Assembly (NCBI GenBank): GCA_965153455.1
Contig: OZ234495.1
Coordinates: forward strand, 14,504,875-14,568,874
DNA length: 64,000 bases
From: Sphagnum compactum
Taxonomy: Eukaryota; Bryophyta; Sphagnopsida; Sphagnales
Direction: 5' to 3'
Positions 22,706 through 34,637 of the stretch are shown here, in pieces. The stretch's first letter is position 1; each line of letters opens with the position of its first letter. The notes beneath the pieces are model-generated. The model saw only the letters and a list, made by a program, of their open reading frames with translations. It was not told where the DNA came from and did not search any database. The position numbers and the translations under genes were made by a program.

Positions 22706-23744
22706 ATTTCAAATTTACAATTAGTGCCCATGGAGTGAAGAACATTAAAAAAAAGAACAAATTATAAAGGGTTGGGAATTCTTCCTTTCAACATCATCTT
22801 CAAACTCTGCATCAAGATTTTTTTAGTCAACTTTGATTATGCTCCACATGCACCTTCAAGATCAAAAGGTTTGGAACACCTAACCCTTCGATTGTTAGGC
22901 CAATTTTTGTTGATAATATTCAATTGGTCAAGGTGGTAAGTTTACAATTAACACCTTTGAAATGCAATGAAAACTCCAGCAATTGATAAGATCCTCTTCG
23001 TTTCGATTTGGCTTGCTAAAATCCCAAGAATTTGTCATGTTAATAAAAACATGGCTAGCTAAAAACTTGTGTTCTTTTGCATGCCACCAAAATAATGCGC
23101 ACTTGCAATTGTCCACATCAAAATGATATCATCAAAATGTATCAAATTCATGTGCCACAAGTTGGGTCACAACTTTTCCACTAGTTTTTATGGTGTGGAA
23201 TAAATCTTCACATTCAAGTTCAAAGTTTTGTTGTTAAACCTCCTCTACACATACAAAGGGCATTAACATTTTGTAACACTGAATTAGCAAAGGTGATAAC
23301 AAATGTTCATCATATCCAGAAACCAAAGTCAATGCATTTCATGAACTAAATAATTAGTCACCAACTACAATTTTTTCAACCTTGGATCCAAAATCAGCAC
23401 TAGCATATTATGACCCCTTTTCTTATCAAACCCATGCAAAAAAAAAAAAGGAAAGGTTGAAAAACTTCCCACATTTGGCGTTTCATGTGAATTGTTAATT
23501 TTTATAACTTTACATCACAAACATTTGCCTTTGGATCAGCCGTGTTATCAAGGACAACCACATCAACAACATAATTACAAAATTCATGAATCTTAATGAT
23601 AACAAATTGTAAAGCATCCCCAAGCAACCAATGCCCATGGTTCTTATTCAAAACATTGCCAATCACAATGGGCGACATTATTTTCACCACGATCTCACAA
23701 ACAACCCAGATTCTTGGGAATGGAACATGATTATGTATTGCCAC

Positions 23745-26727
23745 CGATTATGCAATTGCACTATGGTAAATCAATGTATTTTGGAATAATATACAGTTTG
23801 CAATCCTATAATGAATGGCAAATACCAAATTAAGTTAAAATGAAACCATTCACAAGCCTTGGAAACATACGGATAGAAAATTGGCCATGGAGTTCAACCA
23901 TGGCAAAAACAATTAACCCCAACAATAAATTTCAACCATGCAAAATAACAACCAATGATGTCCACCAAGATTTCCAAAAGCTACAAGCACTTTAAGAGTT
24001 TAGATCACATAGCTAGATTGCCAAACATTAATCCCCCATGCCTAAATCGTATTTATAAGAATTGTAAATGTTTCAAATGTTTGGATCACATACTCAGATT
24101 GTCAACCACCCACCTTAAGGCCTAAATGGGATTTCAAAAGTTGCATATTACCATAGAGCTCAAATTAGCGACCACAAGTTCAAATTAACCATGTCCAAAG
24201 CACTATAGAATAGAAATCGTTTCAAATCAACCATCACATAGTTCAAGTCGTCTAAAATCAGCCATGACAATAGTTAAATATGTGGAAATCAACCACCATA
24301 TAGTTCAATTCAACTCAAATCAACTACTACATAACTTCAATATGCATATATCAACAAGTGGAAGTTCAATTCAACTCAAATATGCCACCATAGAGGTCAA
24401 ATATGTGGAAATTAGCCACATCAGAATTTAATTTAGTTCAAATTAGTAATCATGGAGGTCAAATATGCAAATATCAACCAACATAGAGTTAAAATATGTG
24501 AAAATCAACTACCTTTGAGTTCAATTATGTTCAAATCAGCCATTGTAAGCTCAATTCAGCTCAAATCAGCCTCAAATTAATAACCACATAATTCAAATTA
24601 GTTCAAAAAGACCACCATAGGGTGAAAGCACATTAAGCCCCCCAAAAATTGTTATCACTATAAATATTATTTTTTTGCAATTAATTTTTTTGATAATGTA
24701 TGGATGTCACATCTTGGATTATTTTTGCTTATTTTAAGTATTTGATTTATTTTAAATTTAATATAATCAAAAAATTTAAAAATCCAACAAACAATGAAAA
24801 AATTGAACGTATGGAATATATTTGTGACAAAATAATACCTGTCGCATAGTTTGAAAATTTTGGATATATATTTCAAAATTAGGGTTGTGAATGGAATTTT
24901 TGGGTTTTTTTTTATGGTGTTTGATATTGATATACATGAATTAAATCTAGGACCATTTAAAGATTTAAAGTATTTGAATGAAATTTCATTCAAGAAATGT
25001 ATTTTTTTACATTTTTGAACAATAAATGCATAATAATATTATTTTTTAAGGAAAAAATCACTGCCATATCAAAGAAGAGAAGATTTTAAAATGTCAATTG
25101 CATTATTTTCTCAATTTTCTTTTGTTTGGTAATGTTTCATGAACCACAAACATGAGGCCCTATAGCCATTGAAAATGTGTAAGTTATATACTATATGTAC
25201 ATTAATTTGACTCAATCTTCTTCATCTAACCATTGGATCAAAATTAATTTTGACTCAAAATGAATTTTGAGTCCAAAATGTTATGCAATTTTTTAAAAAA
25301 ATTGCTTGTGTTTAAAATATCCAAAGGATATCATCAAGATTTTAACTACTTGTGTATTATAATATTTGTTATACATCACCTTTTTTGGTGAAAAGTGGCT
25401 CACCCTTTGTGTGTTTTCATTTACACAAGGGCTTCATATTGCATATCACTATATGGATCAATCAACCTTAGAAAAAAATCATGGATGACAACTCAAAATG
25501 AAAAAAAACCACCCTTGGAAAAAAAACATTAACCATGAAAAGAAATCAATAATGGAAAAATGAGGCATAAAAAAATCGCCCATGGACAACTAAGCAATGA
25601 AAAGAAACAAAAAATCTACCATTGGAAAAAAAACTAGCCATTGAAAAGTCACCCATGGTCAAGGTGGAGTTTCCTTTTACGCTTTTGACTAATATTAATT
25701 TGCCCTTCATTACTATTGATGTTTTTAATTCTAAGCACCTAAATGTGATATTCATTAAGTTATTGCAATTTAGTCATCAAGGAAGCTTGTTAAAAAAAAA
25801 AACATCCACAATATGGTGAAGGATGTTAAATTTCATACTCAAAAACATCTGCAACAGAAACATGTGAATGATCATGATGTGAAAAATGATGCTTACACCA
25901 CAATATATTTAGTTGATAAGATATTGACTAAACATAAGGAAAATTTGCCCCAATATATCATTAATATTAAATGAAAAAAATACATGACATTATGTAAAAC
26001 ACTAGAAGAAAAATTGTCTTTTGTAACTTGTCTTATGCAACTACACATGTCATATGCAACTAAAAAATGTCACATGTGACATGTGTAGTTGTAAAAGAAT
26101 TTGTTTACTATTGTAACAACAATATGAACTAATACCACATTCATCTCATGAGAATCCATTGTAGAAAACACCTAGACATCAAAATCCACAATAATGTTTT
26201 GAAATAATGAAGGAATATTGAACAAAGAAAGATAAAAAGATTATGAGCCCAAGAGGTATTTAAAAATCACACAAGGGGGGGGGGGGGGGGGGGAATGATC
26301 TATGAAAAGAAAAATTAGCGAAGGACTCAAATGATCCATGGAAAAGGAAAATTAGTCAAGGCCATATGATTTGAATCAACCATGGAAAACATTTTATCCA
26401 TGGACATAAAAATCTAATATCACCCCTAGAGACAAAATTAGGCATGGTCCAAGAAATTATGTTGATATAGAAGCCTTAATAATTAATAAAACATTATAAG
26501 AATGCAATTGTCACCTATTTTTCAATAAAACATTCAATTAATTTATAAGTTGCTACAATTTTTAAAATTATGTTGTTGATTGTTGCTACATTGTGTGAGA
26601 AAATTCTAAATGTAATTAATGGAATTTCCAATAGTTAAAAAATGTTCAAGAACTTAAATCACATACTTAATAATTAAAAATTTAGCAAAAAAATGTAAAT
26701 TATAAACAAATCATAAAACATAAAAGC
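23745..26727. other. AT-rich insert-like DNA inside the hAT pseudogene
   Basis: No coding sequence was recognised. Degenerate short tandem phrases, including TTCAATTCAACTCAAATC and TCAAATATGTGGAAAT, recur every 40-60 bases between about 24,130 and 24,620. A run of 19 consecutive G lies at 26,275-26,293. The stretch may hold one or more decayed elements inserted in the transposase gene. Confidence 0.4.
26275..26293 (+). repeat. Run of 19 consecutive guanines
   Basis: An uninterrupted G19 homopolymer lies in AT-rich DNA. Such a tract can form quadruplex structure and is prone to replication slippage and sequencing or assembly error. Confidence 0.85.
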
Positions 26728-27790
26728 CTAAGGTCCAAAAACATACCTTGTTTCCACTATGGTGATCAATTTGTGAGGGCTCAAACTAAAATCCACACAT
26801 ACCTTCTCCCATGTTTGTTTCCACCTCCCATATTTTTTAAACCATGTCATGCACTTTTGGATGTTGACTTGGGCAAATTTTATTGATGCATAATGTAATC
26901 CGTGAAACACCTTATTACTTGAAGTGACATATTGACATATTTCAATAGTGCATGCGCATAATAAAAGCCATCAAATGGTTCGACCATATTTAGGTCAATG
27001 CATGACACAATTGAATTGAAAATTGTTGCACAAGTTTGCAAATTGGAAGCTTCATCCTTAACATATGCCATAATCTTTCATGTGAGTTCAAATTTGTTAA
27101 AGATTTATTTCAACTTCACTGCCATGGTACCTTCACTTATATCATGGGCTTAAATCAACCCAATAGTGATGTGTTTAAACTCCTATTTGATGGAGATAAA
27201 ATTAACAACCATCGCAAAAACATCATGGGCCGCTTTCAACGTCCAAAATTTGAAAGTGCATGTGGTTGACAAACATTTAGCCAAGGTAGGTTGCACATGT
27301 TTTGTCAAGGTTTTTTTCACCAATGTAGGATACATTTCTTCAATGAAAACCTTTTTACTAGGAAGCTCACCCTCAAGCATAACCAAAGATCTAATCTATG
27401 GAACCAAATAGGTTCAACAATCTTTAATGATAGAAAACCATTGATGATAAATAACATGACATCTTCCAAGGAAACCTTATGCGTCTCATGGTCTTTTGGG
27501 AATGGATTTGAAGAGGAAAAAATCCTAAAGATGGAATGTGGAGTTACATGTTGCCACTTAATGGTTGGTTCTCAATCAAAAGAACTTTGATAACAAGTTT
27601 ATACCTTTTCTACATACCTTTTTTGGGAAACAATGTGATCTCCTTCCATGTGTTTCTTCATGGTTGATATGCCATTAGTTTTGTTATAAACAATTAAGCC
27701 TTTGCAACATCTTGTGCACAAGGTTAAGATTTTAGGGCTAGTTGTTTCATTGTGAAAAACAATGCATTGCATGATTTGAAGGTGCTTCAA

Positions 27791-30390
27791 ACAAGGAAGT
27801 CACTTGTTCATCTTAAAGAAGGGTCAATAAGGCAAAGTCCTTTGGTTGGGTTTATAGAATTTTGGTTGTTGTTTCAACTTTTGTAGCAATCATGCCAACA
27901 CTATTAGGATCTTCAATGTCAATGCTAATCGACACTTCGTCCAATTCAAGGCATTCGTGATGTTTAAATTGCCATATACCAAACACCCAACAACACATGT
28001 ATTATTAAAATTAGGGTTGCATTATGTGTTTGTAGTAGTTGCAGATGATAATTCCTTAGTAGTGGAAACTAGAAACAACAAAATGAGGTTAGTGAAATAG
28101 ACTGCAATATGAATCTAAAATATCAATAATTCAATAAGGTGAACATAAACACAAGCGCACAAGTGGTAATATGGAATGGAATTGAACCATAAAGTGCATA
28201 ACACACTTTCAAGAACCTAATAGGAGGGAAAATGAACATTAAGACAAAACACAAAACATGAACACGAAATTCTCCAAATGGTGATGAAAACTTGCACAAA
28301 AGTCAAAATTCTCACCTTTGTTGAGCTTTGATGCATCATCCACATTTTTCATAATGAAAGTTCGTTGTTGGAAAAAAGTGACAACATATGTTATTGTTCC
28401 AAGGTCACATTCAAGAGGTAGAATTGCGGCGATGCGCGATGCACACTCCCACTTTCTCCAACACATTCAAACTTGAAATCCTTAAAGAAAAACACTAAAA
28501 CCCAAGCCTCTTTATAAACACCTATAGTTATCAAATTCCTTCTTTATGTTTCCATAAAACAACTTCATGAATTAGTCGATTTTCAAGTTTTTACCAAGTT
28601 GGTTTTCCTACAAAAAGTTTCAATCATGAGTCAGTTTTCAAGTTGTGAATGCACCAAGTTTCCGACAAGAAACCTAACAATCGAGGCAATTTTCAAACTA
28701 CAAGAAACCAAATTTCCTATAGAGAAACGCAATAGTTTTTGCGTGTCAAGTTGAAAGCAAGGGCAAGGGTTTCATGAAATGGGAACTACTGGTGATATAT
28801 CTATATTGCTAACTTGAAAATTGGCAAAGAACTGATTTTCCTTTAAAATTTGCACAACATTGGTCTAGACATTCGGAAATATTTTTGGGATTTCAATTTT
28901 TGTAGGGTTTAAAGTTGATTGGTGTTAGGGTTATGGTGGCCAAATGGCTTTTCAAACCACATGTAACAATTTAATACATGCGAAATTGAATGTATAGAAT
29001 AAGGCTTTAGGACCTTGGCATTCTATAAATAAGGGAACTCAAGGTGGGAACCCATGGAGTCCCAAATTTTCATAAAACCTAGTATGTGGGGCTTTACATG
29101 GTGTAAAAATCATACTTGGTTTTTTCTTTATATATATATATATTTCATATTTAGCATATCACATGAAATTTTTAAAGAAAACCCAATGGGTTTATTTTTA
29201 AATGAAATACCCACCTCCATGGGTATTATGATTTTTGAAAAGCTTGCCAACTTTTTATGCTTTGTAAGGTATCCTTTGGATGCACTATATAAAACATGGT
29301 AGGTTTTTAAGGTTTTTGGATGTTGAAATTTCAATGGATTCATGATGTAAACAAATGATCTTTGGGAAGGGATATTTTCCTTTTCAATGATTTGGATTAT
29401 CCCACTGTTTATATTGTTACACATATAGGGTTTAGGGTTTAATACAATTTTGGACTTGCAAACTCTAATGATTGATTTTGCTCAATCTTTAATTTGTTGA
29501 AAATGTAGTTAAAATATATGAAATAGTCGATGTAATTAAAACCTTATTTATATGTATAATGAATGATAACGGGAAAGAAAATGTCATTTTCCATTTCATG
29601 TTGTGCATGCATCTACTTTCAATTTCAAACTCCTTCACACTAGGGGCTAAGCTTAGGAATTTCTTGGCATTTAAACTCTCTTGTTAGATAGTTCTTGAAC
29701 CACATCTAGCCCATATTTCAATGTATTTTAAATCATGGGTTCAAATTTTTAACCCATGAAAACACCTTTCGTCATTTGTGTACATATTTTTTCCTTTTAT
29801 TTTTTCCCTTTTCCTTCTCTTGTCAATTTCAAAGTCTCTTCTTTTAACCTTCAAAGTTTCACCTTGGATGAAAATAGGTTGGTACAAGCCAATGTTTAAA
29901 ACAATCAAAATATATTTGTGTATTCATTTTTTCCAATATCTCAAGTGCGCATGCATGGGTTTTAAAATCTCATTTATGGTAATGGATTTGGTGTAAAATG
30001 TAGTTCAAAAGCCTTAAATTGTTTCCTTTTAACATGTTATGGTGGAAGGACTCGGTGCGAAGGGAAGGCTTTAAGGAGGCAATTTCATTATTGTTGATGC
30101 ACTTATTCCTCTTTTGAAAAGAAAGTTTATGATGTGCCACCTAGGTTGTTATTTTTCTATTATGTGCATGACCATGTGCAAATTTATCTATTTGGTTTTT
30201 ATTTATTCAATTTCAGTGGCATGATACATATGTAAAGTTGTGACTTCAATTATTCTTTTGATTATGATTGTGATGTAATCATCCCTTTTATGTATATTCA
30301 ATGATTTGCTTTTAACCAATGGGGAATATTGTATATATGTCAAATGTTCATGCTTGTTGTTTAGTGAAAAGAAACCAAAAATTAAGGTAG
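27791..30390. other. AT-rich intergenic stretch, no gene recognised
   Basis: Only short frames occur. The 75-codon minus frame at 28,239-28,466 has no recognisable motif. It may be the 5' part of the hAT element or noise. A (TA)n run lies near 29,131-29,144, and two TTTAGGG words near 29,428 are too few to be telomeric. Confidence 0.4.
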
Positions 30391-30723
30391 TACCATAGTA
30401 CCTAAACATATTTGGCATAAATTAAATTATTTATTGTTTTGCCAAAATTTTGAAAAATTATTTAATATTTGTGTTGAAATTTTAATAAAATCAACAGTTC
30501 AATTAGTTAGTTTGAACCATAGACCTTCAAGTACTAAAACTTAAAATTGAGACAATTTGGACACATTAGATTGTTCTTCAACCTTGAAGAGATACTATTT
30601 ATTATTTATATACCCGTTACTTGTTGAAAATTCAAAAATAAAAAACCAAGTGCCAAAGTTAAGATTTAAAATTTAATTAATTATTTGACAATTTGTTGCC
30701 GAAATCGTTCAGGTACTATGGTA
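30391..30723. mobile_element. GGTACTA-type MITE copy 2, with perfect 12-bp terminal inverted repeats
   Basis: TACCATAGTACC at 30,391-30,402 is the exact reverse complement of GGTACTATGGTA at 30,712-30,723. The 333-bp interior is AT-rich and non-coding. Related copies lie at 21,481-22,195 and 55,329-55,491. This is a short non-autonomous inverted-repeat element. The superfamily is not established from the sequence. Confidence 0.65.
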
Positions 30724-32359
30724 TGTGTTCTATGGACCATTTAAAAAAAAATTTACACTTAAGTTCTTAAATTTTTTGTGAAATAATTATGATGACAAGT
30801 ATCTTTAGAATATTAGGTTGTGAGAGGAGTAAAAGTGAGCTTCAAATCTTGTGCTTGAATGCATTTTTTTTTTGATTCATTTTTGTTATTAAAAATTGAT
30901 TTAAAAAATATTAGAGATTGAGAAGGAATATGTATTGAACTTTGTGGTGTGAGGTTGTAGTGGGGCACAACAACTCCACCATCATAAGTTCGTTGTCAAA
31001 CTCCTCAACAATTTTCATTTTGTTGAGAAGATTTGACAATTTGTGATGGAAATATTCTAAATCGTTATTTAAACTTGATGTTAGGGTTTATAATATTAGG
31101 TAACCTAATATTTAATAACATCATAAAAGACCTTTCACACTTTGTGTTAAGGTGGTGTTAACTCAATGTGTAGAAGTCAAAATCAAAATGCCAATTCACA
31201 TAAAAAATGTTATGTAACAAATTGGTTGAGGTGGATCCTACATGGATCTTACATGGAATACAACGTTTCCTCAATGTTAATAAAAACATTATGTAACTTT
31301 ACATCTACCCAAATCCTAGATTTCACGTGAAAAAATCAATGTTATGTAAAATGTCAAAAAACGACCTTATAAGTTTGTGTTAACAATGTTTTAAAAAAAA
31401 GAAACTACACTTCAGTCATTGTTAGCGCCATCATCATGCTGCCTGTAAACTTGCTTCTCGCCATCACCAAAAGCTTTGTTCTTTTGTCTCGTCCAAATTA
31501 CATCTGCCATCAAACCAAGTCTATACAAGAAACAATTATGCATCACAGAAGTGGCATTGGTTTCCATAGTTTCACAAGAAGCATTGCGATCACAAATCGC
31601 ATCACCACGTGAAGGTCTGTTGATCTTTCAACAAGCATTGCGATCACAAAGTTGTAGTGAGGAAAGAATGATGAGAATGAGGAAAGAGTACTAAGAATGA
31701 AGGAAGTGGGGTGGCCCAAAAAAAAAAAAGATGCCAAAATTTCGCCCACTACGTGTAATCACATTTAATGCATGTTCACATTTAAATTAGTGTAAACAAA
31801 AATAGGGTATCAAAAGGTGAAATAACTTAAACTTTTGTAATGATGGATTCACACCATTCATGATAAATATTAATGATTGGGGACCATAATCAAAATTGTA
31901 TTATGTAACATTTGAGTTAAAATGTTTAACCTTGACTCTATTTATGAAACACATCACACATGTTCGAAAAATGTACAAAAGTATTTAAAACAAGGGATAA
32001 TTTAAAAAAATGTCAAGTTAACTAGATGTCAAAAACTCTCCATTTCAACAACCAACGGCTTGTAATAGGTTAGTCATGATGATGATGATGGGTGTGTCAT
32101 GAAGAGCTGAAAGTCGAGAAAATAGTTAATTCCATTGCCATTGTTCGATTTGAGATGGAGGATGCTTGGATCCTTTGCAACGTAATTGAAATTCGTTGAT
32201 GAAAAAAAAGTAACCAAGAGAGAAAAGAAGAGCCTTTTGACCTCTTTACACAACATTGATTTAAAGGTATAAAAACCTAAGTTTTTGGCTAGACTTGAAT
32301 GTTAAGTATTGCTAATGCTAACATCATATATCGATAAGGATGCCAAGTTGTCAATAATG

Positions 32360-32490
32360 TTAAATAGACGGATGACGAGATGGATGAAATGTTCGTCCGG
32401 TAATAGATGGATGACAAGATGCATGAAATGTCCATCCGGCTTAAATAGATGGATGACGAGATGGATGAAATGTCCATCTGATTGAATGAC
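32360..32490. repeat. Tandem repeat, about 41 bp, three copies plus partial
   Basis: AATAGA(C/T)GGATGACGAGATG with a following GAAATGT(C/T)C(A/G)TC phrase recurs at about 32,362, 32,402 and 32,443. Inside each unit GATGGA faces TCCATC or a variant across seven bases, so each copy could fold into a short hairpin. Confidence 0.75.
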
Positions 32491-32799
32491 GGGACGAATG
32501 ACGAGACGGATTAAGGGGAAGCTTCACGACGTCCTTTACTACATATAATAATATACATGCACCCATAAACCAAGAAAATTTAACATTGACTTAGCACTAG
32601 GTGTGAATGATGCTTAAGACTCATCCATGGAAAAATTGAGCATGGGTTTAATTCACCCTTAACAATAATGTTGTGGGGATGACCCCCAGCCAACACCAAC
32701 CATGACAAGTTGGAGGTGATGAATGAGGTATTAACTATTCATCCTAGTCCTGAGACCTTTAGATGCATGAACTGACCATTAGATTTTTGCTACTTCCAA

Positions 32800-32890
32800 G
32801 AGAATCCAGCGAGTAAACCAAAAGCTGTCGGTCCGGAAGAAGAGAATCCGGCGAGTAAAGTGACAAAATCCATCGGTCCGTAAAGTGAGG
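32800..32890. repeat. Two-copy direct repeat of about 42 bp followed by a G-rich run
   Basis: AGAATCCAGCGAGTAAA and AGAATCCGGCGAGTAAAG begin two adjacent units, each ending with TCGGTCCG. A G-rich run (about 32,888-32,913) follows immediately. Confidence 0.7.
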
Positions 32891-33696
32891 GGGGGGCGGG
32901 GGAGAGGGGTGGGGGAGTATCTGTATTCGATATACGTCGTCACCCGTCCATGCTCCGGGTGGCTTATTTACAGTCTACCGAGAGTCCGAAAAGAAATCCA
33001 CGGGATCGGATAGATATTACAATATTACTGGCTCTTTATCTAGAGGTCTGAAGATTTACACGACGGATGCTCTTGCCTAACTATCTTGCGGAAGACAGAG
33101 GAACAAGAAGAAGATGAAGAAGAAGAAGACGGGAAACGCTCCGTTGTTGCAACAAATTTGTTGCAGAAATTTGCACATGGGTGGGTGCGGCAAACTCGAT
33201 GCAGCGGGGGTTGTAAAAATCTGACAAAGATTGGCTTCTCGTATTGTGCAAGAGCTTCTGTGGATGAATGCTTTCTTGGTTTGTTTGTTTGTTTGTTTTT
33301 TTTTTGGTTGAAAATTTCTTGGGGTTCTGGGGGAAAAAAAAAGAAAAAAGACAAAGAAGAAATGTCCCGCTTTGATGCCCATGGCAGTGGACTTTTCTTC
33401 TTCTGTCGTCGTAGCGAGTTTTGCTCACGGAAAGCTGGATTGCTCGGAATTTTGAATCTGCTGTAAGTAGAAATTATGGCTGCTTCGCCTGGATCGCCGC
33501 GGCTTCAAGAAGACCGTGCAGATTAGGGGAGGGAAATGTTCTTCTCCTCGTCTCAGAGAGACTGTGATGGAGGAGTGGAGTGGGGAGATGGGGCGTGAGG
33601 TTTATTTGAGGAATCGGAGGTTTTGAATGTGGGATACGAGAGAGGGAAGGGACAACGAGGAGGAAGAGTTGGCGGTAGGTTTTGCTCCTGGTCGGG

Positions 33697-34602
33697 ATGG
33701 AAGCTTTGCATGTAGGAGGTGGACGACCGCGACCTTCGTCGCATTCCCAGCAGCCATCAGCTTACTCTTCTCAAGCGGCGTCGTCTCTTGTATCCGCTGC
33801 TCCCGCATCGGCTTCTGCTTCAGATGGTGACGGCAGCGGCGGGCCTGAGGTTCGAGGTTTGGATATCAACTTGGGTGCGCTGTGCGATCACGTGCAATTG
33901 GAAGGATGGAAGTCACGAGCGTTTTCCGACATTGTTGTGAAGGCAATGGGGCATACATTCCATCTTCATCGCTTGCTTCTCTCTCGTAGCTCCTATTTCA
34001 GGTCAAGAAGCTTTTTTGCCGGAAGTGAGAGCAATTTGATTTCTGACTGAAGCAGGAAAGCAAATATCTCAAACAAACAACATTAGTAGTCAGGAAATTT
34101 GCATTGGTCGGCAACTTTTGTTTCAGGGTTCATGATTGTCAGACATCAGACTTGTGCATTGATCTTTTGCTTTGGGAAATGCTTGAATTGTGCAATTTGG
34201 AATTCAACAATCAGCTGGGAACTGTTTTTAGGGTTTTGCTATTGATGGTATCTAATTTGCATGATCATCCTGACTTGATGATGCCTCTCTTTGATTCTCT
34301 TGGTGGGTGGTCAGAGAAGGAGTAGACAGCAGGTGGGCTTCATTGCTAAATCTTCTGTGGCATTCAATCATGTTGTGAGACATTGAATGCAGGAACATGC
34401 TGCAGGGACCATGGAAGGAGGCTGGTGCTCATGAAGTGACACTACAAATTGATGATGAGAATGTGAATGGGGATGCAGTTGCTACAGCATTGGCATACTT
34501 GTATGGGCATTATCCTAAGCTGGATGACAGCAATGCCTTCCGAGTCCTTGCTGCTGGCTCTTTCTTGGATCTGCAGGTACTGTTGCTTATCTCTGTGTTT
34601 GT

Positions 34603-34637
<35 letters not shown>

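Larger units (their letters stand above)
22928..27790 (-). pseudogene. Fragmented BED-zinc-finger/hAT-type transposase
   Basis: Blocks in the correct minus-strand order resemble the plant hAT transposases with an N-terminal BED finger. At 27,599-27,790 there is a C-x2-C cysteine pair, then GLIVYNKTNGISTMKKHMEG and DH, giving a C2-H-x4-H finger. At about 27,387-27,560 a frame reads SLEDVMLFIINGFLSLKIVE. At 27,183-27,386 there are LPSKKVFIEEMYPTLVKKT and LKAAHDVFAMVVNF. At 26,880-27,071 AYVKDEASNLQT is the conserved KDE-SNL block. At 26,728-26,900 the phrase YASIKFAQVNIQKCMTW follows. At 23,502-23,744 there is IWVVCEIVVKIMSPIV with NKNHGHWLLGDALQF. At 22,928-23,116 CKCALFWWHAKEHKF is the start of the C-terminal hAT dimerisation domain. 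Frameshifts and stops separate the blocks. About 3 kb of unrelated AT-rich, repeat-bearing DNA splits the gene. It is not functional. Confidence 0.7.
30724..33696. other. Intergenic stretch and probable BTB-gene leader
   Basis: To about 32,300 the DNA is AT-rich with no recognised gene. Two tandem arrays follow (listed separately). From about 33,050 the composition becomes gene-like; this part may be promoter and 5' UTR of the BTB gene. A plus frame at 33,086-33,466 (126 codons) starts with an acidic EEQEEDEEEEDG tract from a GAA repeat. I regard it as an upstream frame or chance, not a separate gene. Confidence 0.4.

Noticed and set aside
22360-22731. 123-codon minus-strand frame with repeated FFSFCNVI phrases
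   Set aside because: It is the 120-bp tandem repeat read as protein; no domain, and composition follows the AT-rich repeat.
29424-29445. TTTAGGG words suggesting interstitial telomere repeat
   Set aside because: Only two consecutive units; far too few for a telomeric tract.
33086-33466. 126-codon plus frame with acidic start before the BTB gene
   Set aside because: The acidic tract comes from a GAA repeat, and the rest has no motif. More likely BTB leader sequence.
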